Assembly: GCA_030386875.1 (NCBI GenBank)
Contig: CM059579.1
Span: 92,632,253-92,696,252 of the forward strand
Source: Morinoia aosen
Lineage: Eukaryota; Arthropoda; Malacostraca; Amphipoda; Talitridae
Reading direction: 5' to 3'
DNA: 64,000 nucleotides
Each line of letters opens with the position of its first letter. Position 1 is the stretch's first letter. Both the position numbers and the translations under genes were made by a program. The notes below the pieces were generated by a model, which saw only the letters and a list, made by a program, of their open reading frames with translations, was not told where the DNA came from and searched no databases. Below are positions 23,881-36,776 of this stretch, piece by piece.

Positions 23881-25994
23881 CACCTACGTCATCGTGGCAG
23901 GCGCACAAATTCGCTTAGTGATAAGTTGCGGATTTTCTAGTATATGGTCTGTGGTACTAATCTTGCTTTGGAAAATAGGAGAAAGAGTTGTAAAAGAGGT
24001 GGGAGGAGCAAACTTCAGCCAAGCGTCTGTGGTTGGCTCACGTGTGGGGCCTTGGGTATGCCCCAGGCTCTCAACTTTTGCAACCAATTTGAATCAGATT
24101 GAAAGCGGCTATGATCCCTCCAGTATTTCTAGCTCCATGACTAACACAACGCGGCAGTCTTACGTTATGTTATCAAGTCATGACCAGCCGAGCGCTCGCT
24201 GGCTGGTAACATTTGAGATCAAATGTACTTTTAAGGATAGGATAAATGAATGTTTTCTTAGCTCTGTGAAGTGTGATCCATATCGTGAGGATTCTCAGAT
24301 GTCTTTTTAACATCAAGATGAAGTTTTCAATGTTTGCACATTGAAAAAATTTAATACAGACACTGTAAACATTCTTTTCGTAGCGAAAATTTCTAATTTT
24401 CCTCTCAATCTTGGGCCATTTTTTAATGTAATTGAACCGCGCAGAATCTCTGCATGTTAATTTGTAACGAGGGGTGTGGCCCCTTGCTTATTTGGGTTGA
24501 CAAATTATTGAATTAATTATTTCAGCTATATATGGAACTTGATTTTATCCACCACAATATTTAGACAATATTTTCACGATACAAAAACTACTTTCAAGTA
24601 ATTTGACCTTATCGAAACTATGTTTAATCAGACAATTTGGTTCACTTACCCCCACCCCTCAACCCTTGTGGATGTTTTGCCCTCAATGAAGGTAGTCAGC
24701 AGTCCTGTTAGAGCGAGCCCTCGTGTCTCGGAAAATAAAGTATTTCACATGATTAGTTTCCACTTCTTTCTCATCAACAGATGCTCAACATAAATATATT
24801 CGTTTATTACATTGATGTAGATCATTTCCCCTATGCCTCTGCACCTTACACGTCTTTCATTTCATAAATCATTATTCACATTTTTTATTCCCACACTGCC
24901 CCACATGGGGCACATTGCTTTATGCCACTACTTAACAGTTTATTTTTACGGCGTATTTTTATCGGGGTTACATTTCTCAACCTTTACCTTCCCACACGTG
25001 AAATGTTTATGCTTGACATTCGTTTATTTGCGCCGAACATGCAAAGATATTTTGCACAAAACTGAAAGTTTAATTAAGAAACGCTTCTCATTAGATTTTC
25101 TGACTATTGCGACACGAATGAAGGACCAACGAAGATACATGTCTTAGTGTACCTCCTCCCCACTTCGATATATTTTTCAGGCCATTTGTGGCAGGAGAGA
25201 CCTCCTCCCCTCATCCCTCGTGTCTCTCTCCTCACGTGTACGGGATGTGTTGGTGCCTCGAGAGCGTGAGATCTGAAGCATGGAATATTACCCACAGGCC
25301 TGGAATGCTAACTACAAAACAATGAACCATACATTTTGCACATAGAACATAACACAAACACCATACACCACACATCGCCTCAACACAAAATAACAACTTG
25401 AAGGATTATTACTTTAATGTTTGTTCCCAATAATATTCCAACTTGGTAAAATTTTCAAATAATATTCGTTGCAAATTTTTATTGAAATTGGATTAATGGT
25501 TCAAGAATATTTTTCAAAATAATGAAAAAAAGACTTCTCGCATCAGATTTTACATGTTCACAAGAAGTCAACTCTTTAAGCTGCCTAACTTGTGCTGCGC
25601 AAGGGTGGCATGGTCACCCAAATCTCAATACCATTTGCTTATTTTGTTTTGCTACATATCCTTTAAAAAATTCAAAGTTTGTACATTTACAGGTATGAAG
25701 TGACCCTGCAAATCCTCGACTGAAGCGCACCCGATCCGTGAAGAGAACGTTGCTATGCCTGAGGCCGTAAACAAATGTGAGGTCCCAGCTGGTGTGTATT
25801 GTGTGGACCCTGCCGCCCTGCAGTTACATCTGGCCACACTAAGATGCTCATCTTCTTGTGACTCCTGTTGCATGTACTGCTAGCTCTGGTGCTGGTCTCT
25901 ACTGCTGACTTCTGCTGCTGCTCATCTACTCCTGGCCCATTCTACTGAGCGAACTTCTAGTCTATTATGTGTACCTAGTTCTGTCTCTTGGTAG
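23881..25994. other. No gene recognised; left flank of the BEL/Pao insertion
   Basis: A 150-codon plus-strand frame (23858-24310) and a 104-codon frame (24833-25147) have no recognisable domain. The first overlaps the promoter-like cluster. I treat both as chance. Confidence 0.4.
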
Positions 25995-26993
25995 TGTACT
26001 GAGCGTTCCGCTGCAGTAATGTTAGCAGAAGTTTTCAGCCAGTTAACGGTAGAAGAATGAAAGGATTTTAGTTTCATTTTACTTCGTAAAATCTGAAAGT
26101 CGACATAGAAGAGGTTTATACTAAGTAACTAAATCCGATTTTGCTTTATTACATTGGCTAATATTTTAACTACGAAAACTAAATATTTCAGGGCTCAATT
26201 CATGTTACGATTTAAATAATCAGGAAACTGGCAAGGGCTTAACCTAATTGGTAAATACTAAACATAACGGCCTAGTACGAAATACAGCACACAATACGCA
26301 ATTAAACTAGTGCAAAGTTACACTAATATTTTATAGCAAATATTTTATATTTCACGTGTATAATTCAGTTTCTATCTTTCAAATTGAATTAAATTTCGAA
26401 ATAAATAATGCGCACTGTGTAGCGTGGCGAGGTTTGCCGTAAGTAGAAACTTACCGAAGTAATATTCTGCCAAATTTCGTAAACATTCAATTTCTCATCG
26501 TTGCACTAACTTACGACAGTTACAGTTCTGTAAACACAAATATACTTATATATGAAATATTTTATGGATTCAGACTTTTGCGAGATAACTATTACTAGAG
26601 AAATAACCATTAAAGTTTAATGAAAACATTCAGCGTCGATTAGGGTGGTTTTAACAATTCTCTAAGAAATTATAGAAAAATAATCAATTGAAACAGTACA
26701 ACATCACCTATCTACAAGTTTCAATACTTAAACATTTAAGAAATGCAATTAAAGTTGCACTATAACAAGTCCGTAGAAACAACGGAGAACAGCCAAATTA
26801 TACACTAAATAAACACGAACGTTTAACACAAAAAATTACGTGGCAGCTTCGACTATGGTCAACTAGCGAATGGGGGCGTTCGAGTCAAGTGCGCTCGCTT
26901 ATTACATTTCGGGGTGACTTACGTCGTAGGTTCTATATTAAATGCTATTAGAAAAAGTTTTATTAATTACAAAATTCATGCCAGGGCATAACA
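25995..26993 (-). repeat. BEL/Pao 3' LTR
   Basis: Pairs with 33177-34171. On minus it begins TGTTATGCCCTGG and ends CTCAGTACA. It carries a 4-nt insertion (TATA near 26550) relative to the other LTR. Confidence 0.95.
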
Positions 26994-27003
26994 CTCCCCA
27001 CCG
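26994..27003 (-). promoter_or_regulatory. Polypurine tract of the BEL/Pao element
   Basis: On minus CGGTGGGGAG directly precedes the 3' LTR, the expected place for the primer of plus-strand DNA synthesis. Confidence 0.6.
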
Positions 27004-27095
27004 AACAAGTACGTGTTCCTTGCCCGGTAGCCGAGTTCAAATTAATTAGGAATTATCACCAGTTATTAATTATCAATTATTAACCGATCGATTGT

Positions 27096-27490
27096 TCAAT
27101 TTGACTCTTCAATTAACAATACTTCTTCTGAAATTGGTCGAGTGTAAACCATAAATTTAACGCCGTCGTCAGTCGATTTTGCCACTTTCACTTCAACACT
27201 TCGTACAACTCGATCCTTGCTTAGTTTGACGTTTTGTATTCTGCCCATTGGCCAGTAGTTTCTTTTCAAATTTTTATCTTTCAGTAGAACCACGTCGCCA
27301 ACACGCAAATTTTTATCTCTATTTACCCAACGTTGTCTCGTTTGTAGTTCATGAAGATAAAAAGTTTTCCAATACTTCCAAAAGACGTTGGCCAAGTGTT
27401 GTACTCCCCGCCATCTCCACTTACCGTACGACAACAAATCTTTATCAGTGAAATTTTCAACGTAAAGGTAGTCGGTTCTTTCAAGTTCAG
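27096..27490 (-). pseudogene. BEL/Pao pol C-terminal segment (DUF5641-type domain)
   Basis: The minus-strand frame reads LSYGKWRWRGVQHLANVFWK, then YLHELQTRQRW and RVGDVVLLKD, matching the domain that follows the integrase core in BEL/Pao and related pol proteins. It ends with the pol stop codon at 27096. It is out of frame with the integrase core: a one-base frameshift lies near 27485, where the upstream frame runs on into unrelated residues. Coding capacity downstream of the shift is therefore lost in this copy. Confidence 0.8.
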
Positions 27491-28190
27491 GATCATGGAA
27501 GGCGATAAAGGTTGAGGGTCATTTGGATCTTCAGATAATTCCCATAGAGGTGTGGAATTAACGATACTGGTAGCTTCTTGCAGAAGAGTATACATCTCAT
27601 CACGAGTTAAGGTTCTGGAGGGTGTCTTTAATATTGATGCATCAAGAGCGTGTTTCAATTGTCCTATTTTGCGCTCCCATACGCCGCCGAAGTGGGAAGA
27701 GTGCGGAGGGTTAAATTCCCACCAACATTCCTTGTCATCGAGGAAGGTAGAGATTTCTTTGAAGTCGAAGTCCCTCGCTGCACCAACAAAATTAGTGCCA
27801 CGGTCACTACGAATCAACAAGCAACCACCTCGAAGTGAAATGAATCTCTTCAGTGAGTTGAGGAACGAACTGGTATCAAGCGAAGGCAAAGGTTCCACGT
27901 GCACTGCTCTAGAAGATAGACACGTGAACAGAACTGCCCAAACTTTCTTTGTCCCGGAAGCTCTTCTCGTAGTTTTCCCGTCCGTTACATACCAAGGACC
28001 CCAAACGTCTAACCCGACGTTTGTAAAAGGAGCGACTGCAGATAGTCTGTCTTTGGGTAAATTAGCCATTATTTGAGTCTCACAGGCTGCTCTTAGACGA
28101 CGACATGTAATACAAGACTTGATGAATTTACTTATGGTTTTCTTTCCCTTAATTATGTGATACCCCGCATCTCTTACAGCACCATGAGTT
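27485..28190 (-). pseudogene. BEL/Pao integrase core
   Basis: This segment would integrate element DNA into the genome. In the 248-codon minus-strand frame starting at 28069 the DDE triad is visible as Asp21 (GLDVWGPW), Asp89 (IRSDRGTNF) and Glu132 (GGVWERK). The reading extends upstream to about 28190 through CITCRR, the Cys pair of the N-terminal zinc-binding domain, whose His pair (HARTGH) lies in the previous frame. Frameshifts at about 28195 and 27485 separate it from the RNase H segment and the C-terminal domain. Confidence 0.88.
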
Positions 28191-28191
28191 A

Positions 28192-29337
28192 TTAGTCTCC
28201 TTGATGCCCTGTTCTAGCATGATAGTATGAGACTATTAGAATGGTGACTGCATGATTATTAGGCAACAACACTGGGTGCTTAATACTGAAAGGATAGTTG
28301 CTATATTGCAGTCTACCTCCGACACGCAGAATGCCGAAATCATCAAGAATTGGACTTCGATTATTTAGGCTATCTTTACCTGATAGAGGATCGTTCTTCA
28401 AGATCTGATTGTATTGTAATTTGAATGAATCTTTTTGGATATCCTTCAATATCCCACGCAGAGCAAAATTGCTCAGATTTTGATCATCCGACAATTTGAA
28501 CTTTTTTGTAAATTTAGGACACTTCGATACGAGGAACCGGACTACCGTTTTAACAGTTTTTATAACTTTGGGCCACCATGAAAACCTACTACGCAATTTC
28601 GAAAATGGCGACTGCCGTTTATTACCCGAGTACAGAACTTTAATGTCAGTTATTTCTTCAGGTAAATTGTCAAGTTGTTCAGGGGGCGTAGCATTAGTAT
28701 CGTTTAGATAAAGGTCTTCCGGACCAACGAACCAATTTGTATTAGTCAGGTCGTTTACGCTAATAGGCCGCGTAGCTATGTCGGTGGGATTATTTTTAGT
28801 TGAAATATAGTTCCACTGACAAGGCGAACATACATTTGTTATCATTTGCACTCTTCTAGTTACGTATTGAGAGAACCTTATATTCGTATTATTTAGGTAT
28901 CCGATAACTACCTTACTGTCAGTATAAAATGAAACGGACTCTGGTTTATTGTTTAATTCCGTAACGGCTCGATAGGCAGAATGGGCGGCATTTACAGCTG
29001 CGCATAATTCTAGCCTAGGCACGGAAGTTGCAGAACGCGGTGCTAGTATACTTTCCGCGGAAAGAAAACCAATATGAACATCGTCCTTGCAATTTATGAA
29101 CTTCAGATACATCACATTTCCAACAGCTTTCGCTGAGGCATCACAATAAACATGCAAAGAAGTATTCTTTACTAGTCCAAACTTTTTAGGTTTCAAATTT
29201 CTAGGTAAACTAATATTGGGCAAAGCAGAAAGGGAGTTTTTCCACTGATCCCATTTAGAGCGTAACTGGTCGGGCAGGGGATCATCCCAATCGTATGTTG
29301 AATAGTAATTATTCTCGTCAGTCTTACGAGGTAAAAT
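28192..29337 (-). pseudogene. BEL/Pao RNase H and start of integrase
   Basis: In frame with the RT segment but after a TAA at 29338-29340. RNase H residues are visible as Asp in VYCDASAKA, Glu in VPRLELCAA and Asp in FYTDSKVV. The downstream tether region leads to YYHARTGHQG, the His half of the integrase HHCC finger, where the frame is lost by a single-base shift and meets a double stop at 28192. RNase H would remove the RNA strand during reverse transcription. Confidence 0.85.
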
Positions 29338-32300
29338 TTACCTCTGTATTAATCTGCCCCCGAAAACTATAGGGCAGACCAAACCAATAGGGTCGTAAAT
29401 TGAATTAATTACTGATAATATCCCGCGCTTTGTAAAGTCTCTATCGGGAGTATTTACTTTAATACCGAATGAATCTGAAATTACATTCCACGCTACTCCT
29501 AGAGTGCGATGTTCTAATGAATCGCCTAAATCCAAAATGGTAACTTCTCCGCGTTCATGGTCCGGAAACTCCTGGACAACAGACCCATCGCTAGATACTA
29601 TTTTGTGAAGAGTAATGTTATATTGCGAAAGAACTTCTTTAGCTTTCTTAAGAATGCAAATAGCTTCTGTACTCGTACGAGCAGTTCCTAACCCATCATC
29701 CACGTAAAAGTTATCGTGAATATACTGATGAGTTTCATAATTCAAAGTTGAACATTCTCTATCGGTTAGTAAGGAATCTGCGGCTTTGCGTAACCCTATA
29801 GTTGCTATAGCAGGACTGCACGTGTTTCCGAATATGTGAACGCACGCTCTATATTCGGCCAGAGCATTCTCCGGGTTGTTGTCTTTGTACCAGAAGAATC
29901 TCATGTTATCCTTATATTCTGAACTAACGTGAAAGGAGTGAAACATCGAGGAAACGTCAGCTACGAAACCAACGTCTTCTTCACGGAATCTAGTAAGGTC
30001 GCCGCGCAAGTTATTGTTCTGATCAGGTCTGTGTAACAGCATGGAATTTAAACTTGTGCCGCCAAAGGATGCTGCACTGTCGAACACTAACCTAACCTTG
30101 TTTTTCTTAGTGTGTCTTACATGAAACAATGGCAAATACCATATCTTACCGTTATTAAGATTAACTTCATTTGATGGAATGCATTCAGCATGACCAGAAT
30201 TAATCATGTTCGACATAAACTCGACGCATTCATTCAGCTCGCTCGGTTTATCCTTCAAACGTTTGAGCGTGTTAAATTGCCTGTTGTACACGGCGCGTTT
30301 ATTATCCGGCATTAACCGTAGTTCATTTTTAAACGGCAACGGCATCTCTAGATTTCCGTACGAGTTAACGCGGATGTTCTTTTGTATTATGTCGCAAAAC
30401 CTACGATCCTCGACGGAAAGACCTTCGATATGATCATCTTTGTTTTCAATGAATAGCTTGTTAGGCGTTGGAAATACAGGGGACGCCGCGTAATGCTCAT
30501 GATCTAAAGTAGTACGACATGTCAAAATTTTACTTCGATTAGGAACTTCCTGCTCACCCGGGCAGCTCTGGCCCACTAACGCCCAACCCAACGGAGTTTT
30601 ATGAGCAATGGGAGGTTTGTTGCCGATAGTGGTAGTAGCCATTAGTTGGCCTGAATCTCGACCTAGCAATAAAGTAACTTTTACGTTAGTATCCAACGGC
30701 ACAAAATTACAAGAAAGCTCGGAAAGTTCTGGGAAACTATTCACAATATCTGGAGTAGCAACTTCCGATCTAGTATCAGGAATGAATCTGTTTTCGTACA
30801 ATTTAGGGAGATCGAAAACCACGGATTCGCCAATGCCCTGAATTCTACAACCGTTTACAGTTCGACCCGCGATACGTGAATTTAACTTATTAGTTGTACT
30901 CAAAGAATATTCACAAGTTGGGGAACTAATGTTGAAGTAATCAAAAAGTTCGGGCGCAGCAAAGGAGTTCGTAGATTGTTCATCAATAATTGCGTAAGTT
31001 TTAAACGTTTTTGTACCTACGTCAAGAGCAGTCACCTTCGCTAGTAGAGTCTTACTGCAACTTTTACCAAGAGTAGAGCCACATATATTTGTACACATAG
31101 AAACTTTGCTTTGTTGCTCATTATTCTTCACCTGCTGAGCAGAATGAACGGGCTGAGCAGAGTGAACGTGCTCAGCAGGAAATTTCTTTTTACCTCTTGG
31201 CCCTTTGTTTTCAAAATGCATCACCTTAATGTGATTTTCTGCATTACAGGTGTCGCACTTTACTTTCGTGTTGCAGTTTGCTGCTAAGTGATTGTTCAAA
31301 CACCTGAAACAGAGTCCGTAGTTCACGATCAGCTGCTTCTTGGTCTTACGGTCGAGTCCAGAAAATAACGCACATTCTTGGGTGTAGCGAGTGTTTGATT
31401 TGTGTAACTGACACTTGTATGCTTTTTCAGGCGCTTCGGTTACTGTGCCAGGTTGCAGTGCAGAGGCTTTCCTCACTACGACATTAGCAGAGGAGATGTT
31501 TTCCCTATGTTCTTTAATTGTAGATCTGTTTAGGTCTGAACACAGAATATTGGACTTCTCCTCGATAAAGGCACAGAAACGACTGAAGTCCGGATAACGT
31601 AAATGAATCACCTTATAGTTTGCCTTGAATGATCGCCAACTATTAGACAAGAACGTTGGCAACTTGCTACGGACAATTTCAAGTCCGGACTCATAATTGA
31701 AAGTACGCAGATCTTCAACTGCGTCCATGTGGGCCGAAACTAGTAAGCACAAGTCGCTCAGCTTTCTGAAACTTGTAGCTACATTAAAGTCACCCTCACA
31801 TCCTCTAATAACAGGAAAACTCAATATTTTCTGTCTTAGTTCTGCAGCAATGGCAGTGTCATCGCAGAATCTTTCTTTGAGTTTTTCGTAGATAATCCTT
31901 AAAGCTGAAGAAGAGTTGTACCCGTACGCAATTTTGAAGGTTTGTACCAGATCTCTTGGTTGTCCTGTGGTGTGTGCTTCCAGCACATCTATTGTATCCA
32001 TAGGAGATAAATTTAGGGGCTTCATACGATTACTAAGCGATGCAAACCATCCGTGGAATAGGAATTTATCACCGTTATACGGACTAGCCGGAGGCTTTTT
32101 CAGATCCAACATTGCCAGATGACGAGTCGCTGGGTCTAAAACTGCTTGCAACGGCGTAGAATTCTTAGGAGTTACCGACTCGTATTTGGGTCGAAACGAG
32201 GAGGCATCAGGATTTAATTTGTTAACGTCTCTGTCGTTCGGTGAATCGCTGTCAGCTGATTCAGCGTCAGAATTTCCTCCGTTCGCGAGAATCCTTGAAG

Positions 32301-32874
32301 ATCGATTAACCCATTCTCTTGTTCTCAAGTTAGAAATATCCTCATAACTGGAAGATTCGTTGTAGTCTTGATCACTCAGTTGTATCCTAAGTAGGTCAAT
32401 TTCTTCTTGTGCTTGTATTTCTACTTTTTGTTTATCAAGTTTCCTTATATCTTCCTCTATTTTGTTGATTTTCCTCACGTTTTCATATTTAGTTTGAGCC
32501 ATCATAAATTTATCTTGCAGCTCTTCCATTTGAGGCCGATACAAGTAAGTTTTCCGACTGTTAGATTTTACAGTGCTTCCTTTCTTCCCTTTACGTGCAG
32601 AGTCATTCGATCCATTACCTCCTTTGCCGTCTTTATTGTTTGCGCTGAGTGCAACGGCACCACCTCCGTAGTCAGCAGCTCGATCGATTTCTTCGGGGTG
32701 CTTTGTTTTTTCAATCACTCCTGTGAATTTCGAGGCTGAAGTAACTGCAGCGTTATCGACTGACTTTGATTTCTCAAGCATGGATGAAAGTGATGCGAGA
32801 TCTCTCTCAGCTCTGGTTTGGAGGTCCTTGTATTCTGCTTTCAATAGAGTCATTTGATTTTCTGAGCTTACACA
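29338..32874 (-). pseudogene. BEL/Pao gag-protease-reverse transcriptase segment
   Basis: A 1171-codon open frame (first Met at 32853). It holds a charged coiled-coil stretch (about residues 105-165), the Pao-type gag domain (about 250-430, YNGDKFLFHGWFASL), two zinc knuckles (about 514-546, CFRCLNNHLAANC and CDTCNAENHIKVMH), an aspartic protease whose active site reads IIDEQS (about 621), as in some Pao members rather than DSGS, and an RT domain (about 880-1080) with the catalytic YVDDGLG near 1049. The frame stops with TAA at 29338 just after the RT. Upstream it is separated from the gag start by a TGA at 32875. Confidence 0.95.
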
Positions 32875-33090
32875 TCAGAGTGACTTTATGAGGTCTCGAA
32901 AAACTGCTTGGTATGCAGTCAACATTTCACGAATTGTTATCATAGATTCTTCGATCTCACAGGGACTAGGGTGTTTAGGTTTACTCCTGTTGAGGTATTC
33001 TAACAGGTACTCAGCTTTCATGCAAAGGGTTGACTCCAAGACGTGAGTAGGAGGTCGCGTCAAGCGCCGTTTCTCTGAAGGTAAAGACAT
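32875..33090 (-). pseudogene. BEL/Pao gag N-terminal segment up to in-frame TGA
   Basis: 71 codons from an ATG at 33090, in the same frame as the 1171-codon segment and separated from it by one TGA at 32875-32877. Residues include a helix-forming stretch (MKAEYLLEYLN) typical of BEL gag starts. The next ATG is 7 codons after the stop, so reinitiation or readthrough could in principle bypass it. A simple point mutation is the plainer explanation. Confidence 0.75.
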
Positions 33091-33176
33091 GTTGCCAGGT
33101 TGTAGACACGAATTACGAAATTAGTTCATGAAGACTGGTTTACTGCCTTCGAATGTTGATATTACTTCGATTTTAC

Positions 33177-34171
33177 TGTACTGAGCGTTCCGCTGCGGTA
33201 ATGTTAGCAGAAGTTTTCAGCCAGTTAACGGAAGAAGAATGAATGGATTTCAGTCTCATTTTACTTCGTAAAATCTGAAAGTCGACAAAGAAGAGGTTTA
33301 TACTAAGTAACTAAATCCGATTTTGCTTTATTACATTGGCTAATATTTTAAATACGAAAACTAAATATTTCAGGGCTCAATTCATGTTACGATTTAAATA
33401 ATCAGGAAACTGGCAAGTTCTTAACCTAACTGGTAAATACTAAACATAACGGCCTAGTACGAAATACAGCACACAATACGCAATTAAACTGATGCAAAGT
33501 TACACTAATATTTTATAGCAAATATTTTATATTTCACGTGTATAATTCAGTTTCTATCTTTCAAATTGAATTAAATTTCGAAATAAATAATGCGCACTGT
33601 GTAGCGTGGCGAGGTTTGCCGTAAGTAGAAACTTACCGAAGTAATATTCTGCCAAAGTTCGTAAACATTCAATTTCTCATCGTTGCACTAACTTACGACA
33701 GTTACAGTTCTGTAAACACAAATATACTTATGAAATATTTTATGGATTCAGACTTTTGCGAGACAACTATTACTAGAGAAATAACCATTAAAGTTTAATG
33801 AAAACATTCAGCGTCGATTAGGGTGGTTTTAACAATTCTCTAAGAAATTATCGAAAAATGATCAATTGAAACAGTACAACATCACCTATCTACAAGTTTC
33901 AATACTTAAACATTTAAGAAATGCAATTAAAGTTGCACTATAACAAGTCCGTAGAAACAACGGAGAACAGTCAAATTATACACTAAATAAACACGAACGT
34001 TTAACACAAAAAATTACGTGGCAGCTTCGACTATGGTCAACTAGCGAATGGGGGCGTTCGAGTCAAGTGCGCTCGCTTACTACATTTCGGGGTGACTTAC
34101 GTCGTAAGTTCTATATTAAATGCTATTAGAAAAAGTTTTATTTATTACAAAATTCATGCCAGGGCATAACA
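33177..34171 (-). repeat. BEL/Pao 5' LTR
   Basis: It would hold the element promoter. No TGG-type primer binding site is obvious immediately downstream on minus, so the priming tRNA cannot be named. Confidence 0.95.
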
Positions 34172-34742
34172 GGTAGTGTGTGTCTCTTCCTGTCTAAATA
34201 ACAGTCTCGATCACCTCAATTTGTTCTCTCTCAAACATCGTAAGCTCTGGACGAGTCAGCCTCGATTTAATCTTTCGGATTAAAGGATTGAAAAGTTATG
34301 CGATCGTCTTTACATTCGTCGTATTTCGAGTGAGGACAATTTTTAGGGCTTGCACAGGTTCGGATTTTGGTATGTTGAGATCATCGCTAATGAACTTGGA
34401 TAAGTTTAATTCAAACGCTTCACGTCGTGAGTGTGAGTGCGTAAATTTTTATAGTAAAAAATGAAGCTTCCTTTTTGAAGTACCTCATCATGGAAAACAT
34501 TATAAAATGATATCATATCGCCATTGCGCACAGCTTGTGATGCCTCAACTGTGAAGAAGTTACGCACCGCTTCCCAACCGTAATTAGGGTACGGCCAGAC
34601 TAAACGCGTTGGCGCTGACGCGTGCGTACGCTTCACGCGTTCTGACGCTGTCATTCGAATGGAGGCGGCCACACTGCACGCTGGCGCGCGGGTTCATCGA
34701 GAAGCATCGCGCTTAGGGGATAACTAATTGTCACGATGACTT

Positions 34743-36776
34743 CGAGTGAGAAGGTGTTCTTGTTGGAGTCCTCATATGTAGAGTACCTAATTCTTGATGG
34801 AAATCAGTGAGTTGCCTTTCACCCAATTTTATAAAACAAGATCCGAGCATGGAAAATACCATCATTAGTTTTCTGATCTACGGAAATGTCCAAAAAAGTT
34901 TAAAGAATATACAAGGATGAGCATGGCTATATTTGATGAGCTGCTCAGCTTAGTGACTGAGGATATATACACACAAACCACTAACTTTCGGCAGGCTATC
35001 TCGCCAGAGGAACGGCTGATGGTAGCAATAAGGTGAGTAAAATTACGATAGTTCAATCAACAAGATATACTTAATATCACATTACAATGAAATTAAATAA
35101 AAGTTAATTGTTCATAAAGTAATTCTTTACGCACTTTTATTTGCGCAGCAATTCCATTTCAGGTTATATAATTATCTATTAGTTATGTCTGTTATCCAAA
35201 AGGTTATGGATTACTCTCGATTTATGTAAGTATCAGTATAATATTTGATTGTTTATTAAACATAAAATTAATTGGTAAACCTTTATGACCAACACAAAAA
35301 TATCCACTGGAAAGTGCTGAAAAAGTTGGGGAAACATATAAACATTCGAATGCCAAAACTTACATTTAAAATAATGCGTCATTTTCTTCATGTAAAAACT
35401 TGTAAACTAGTTCTTGAACAAAAATCTTAAACATGCATTGATTTCTTTTGCTCATGCTCTGCATTGGGGTACAACACTCTGAAGAAAGAGACTGCATTTA
35501 TCAGGTTCACTCTTTCCTTTGAGGTATGCAAGTTTCTCTTTTTCTAATTGCAAAAAATTCTCCCTGATGCCACTCTGAACACTTCCTCTTTTGCTATAAG
35601 GTTCTTTGGAGCACTCTCCCATATTTCCTCCCGTTTCATCACTACTTGTTTCCACAAGTCCTTCGAATGCGTCATCAGTGTCCTGAGCAGAAGTCGAAGT
35701 AATGCTTGCACTCATCGACTCTGATTGCTGTCCAGCAGTGCAGTTTTGCTTCGAAGCCATCTCTGAAAAATTACTTGCGTTCATATGATTCAGGAGGAAG
35801 TCCTGCGTTTCCCGACTTTCCTTGCGGAAGTTTCTTCAATTCCACTCGAAATTTATCACGCAAAATTTTATACTTCTTCCTTGTTTCTTCTTCTGAAAAA
35901 AGAAAAGATCAATTATTTAAACTGACTAATGTGGCGTTTTAAACATGATTATTATGCTTTTCAGATATGTGGCAACTGTATCATCATTTTGATCGTTAGC
36001 TTTTCAATTCAGGATGAGGAAATCAACAGTTGTAACTATTGTGACGGAGACGTGCAAAGCTATTTGGAGAAACCTTCAACTCATATTTATGCCTTACCCT
36101 GATCAAAAGTTGTGTAGTGAAATTGCAGAGCAGTTTTATATAAAATTGAACTTCTCTAACTGCTTTGGCGCGATAGACGGCAAACACATTCGAATCACAT
36201 GCTTAAACCAAACTGGATCCCTGTAATGAACTAAAAGCATTTTTTTTAAATAATTCTCAAAGGTGTTGCAGATCATGAATGCAAATTTGTGTGTGTTGAC
36301 GTTGAAGCATTTGGTAAGCAGAGCGATGGTAGAGTGTTCCCTAATAGTGACTTGTATGAATGCATGCTGGAAAATAAATTTAATTCCCTGAATCAATGAA
36401 GCTACCCGGGAGTGATGACGAAACACAATTTCTTTTTGTAGTAGATGAAGCCTACACATTGCTCCATTATTTGATCCGCCCATGCCCACGCCTTAATTTA
36501 AATGAAACCCCCAAAAAAATTAATTATCGCCTATCTAAAGCTCGGCGTTGTGTAGAGAATGCAGTGGAAATCACCAAAGCAGTAACAGCTTTACACAATA
36601 TGATTGTTGTCAGGGAGCGAGTAGACATAGGGATGGAATTTACATCACACGAATTCTTTGAAATAATTGAACAATATGAAACTGCTCATGCTGACAGAAA
36701 TAGCTCACGAATTTCAGCAAATGTGAGAAACAAATTGAAAGATTATTGTTTTGCTGGTGTTGGAAAAGTCGCATGA
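34743..36776 (+). pseudogene. Harbinger-type transposase, multi-exon and broken
   Basis: Conserved blocks appear in order on plus, separated by intron-like gaps and frame breaks: MSMAIFDELLSLVTED and TNFRQAISPEERLMVAIR (34866-35032, ending at a GTGAGT donor), a degenerate segment at 35162-35225 before GTAAGT, then after the acceptor at 36011 STVVTIVTETCKAIW and CFGAIDGKHIRI (first catalytic Asp), VCVDVEAFGKQSDG in a shifted frame near 36290 (second Asp), and VVDEAY then NYRLSKARRCVENA (36430-36560, third acidic residue). Stops after 36220 and frame changes near 36240-36400 show it is inactive. Confidence 0.85.

Larger units (their letters stand above)
25995..34171 (-). mobile_element. BEL/Pao LTR retrotransposon, complete but inactivated
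   Basis: The 8.18-kb element has LTRs of 999 and 995 bp with TG...CA ends and an exact 5-bp target duplication GGTAG (25990-25994 and 34172-34176). On minus the order is 5' LTR, gag with zinc knuckles, protease, reverse transcriptase with YVDD, RNase H, integrase, 3' LTR, as in BEL/Pao. I count about 20 substitutions and one 4-nt indel between the LTRs, roughly 2% divergence, so it inserted fairly recently. Two in-frame stops and two frameshifts interrupt the coding region. I see no env-like frame. Confidence 0.97.

Noticed and set aside
23858-24310. 150-codon plus-strand frame
   Set aside because: No domain, and it overlaps a promoter-like CCAAT/CRE cluster that fits a minus-strand start better.
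27552-28076. 174-codon plus-strand frame
   Set aside because: It is antisense to the BEL/Pao integrase core, whose DDE residues are visible on minus.
32407-32739. 110-codon plus-strand frame
   Set aside because: Antisense shadow of the BEL/Pao gag coiled-coil region.
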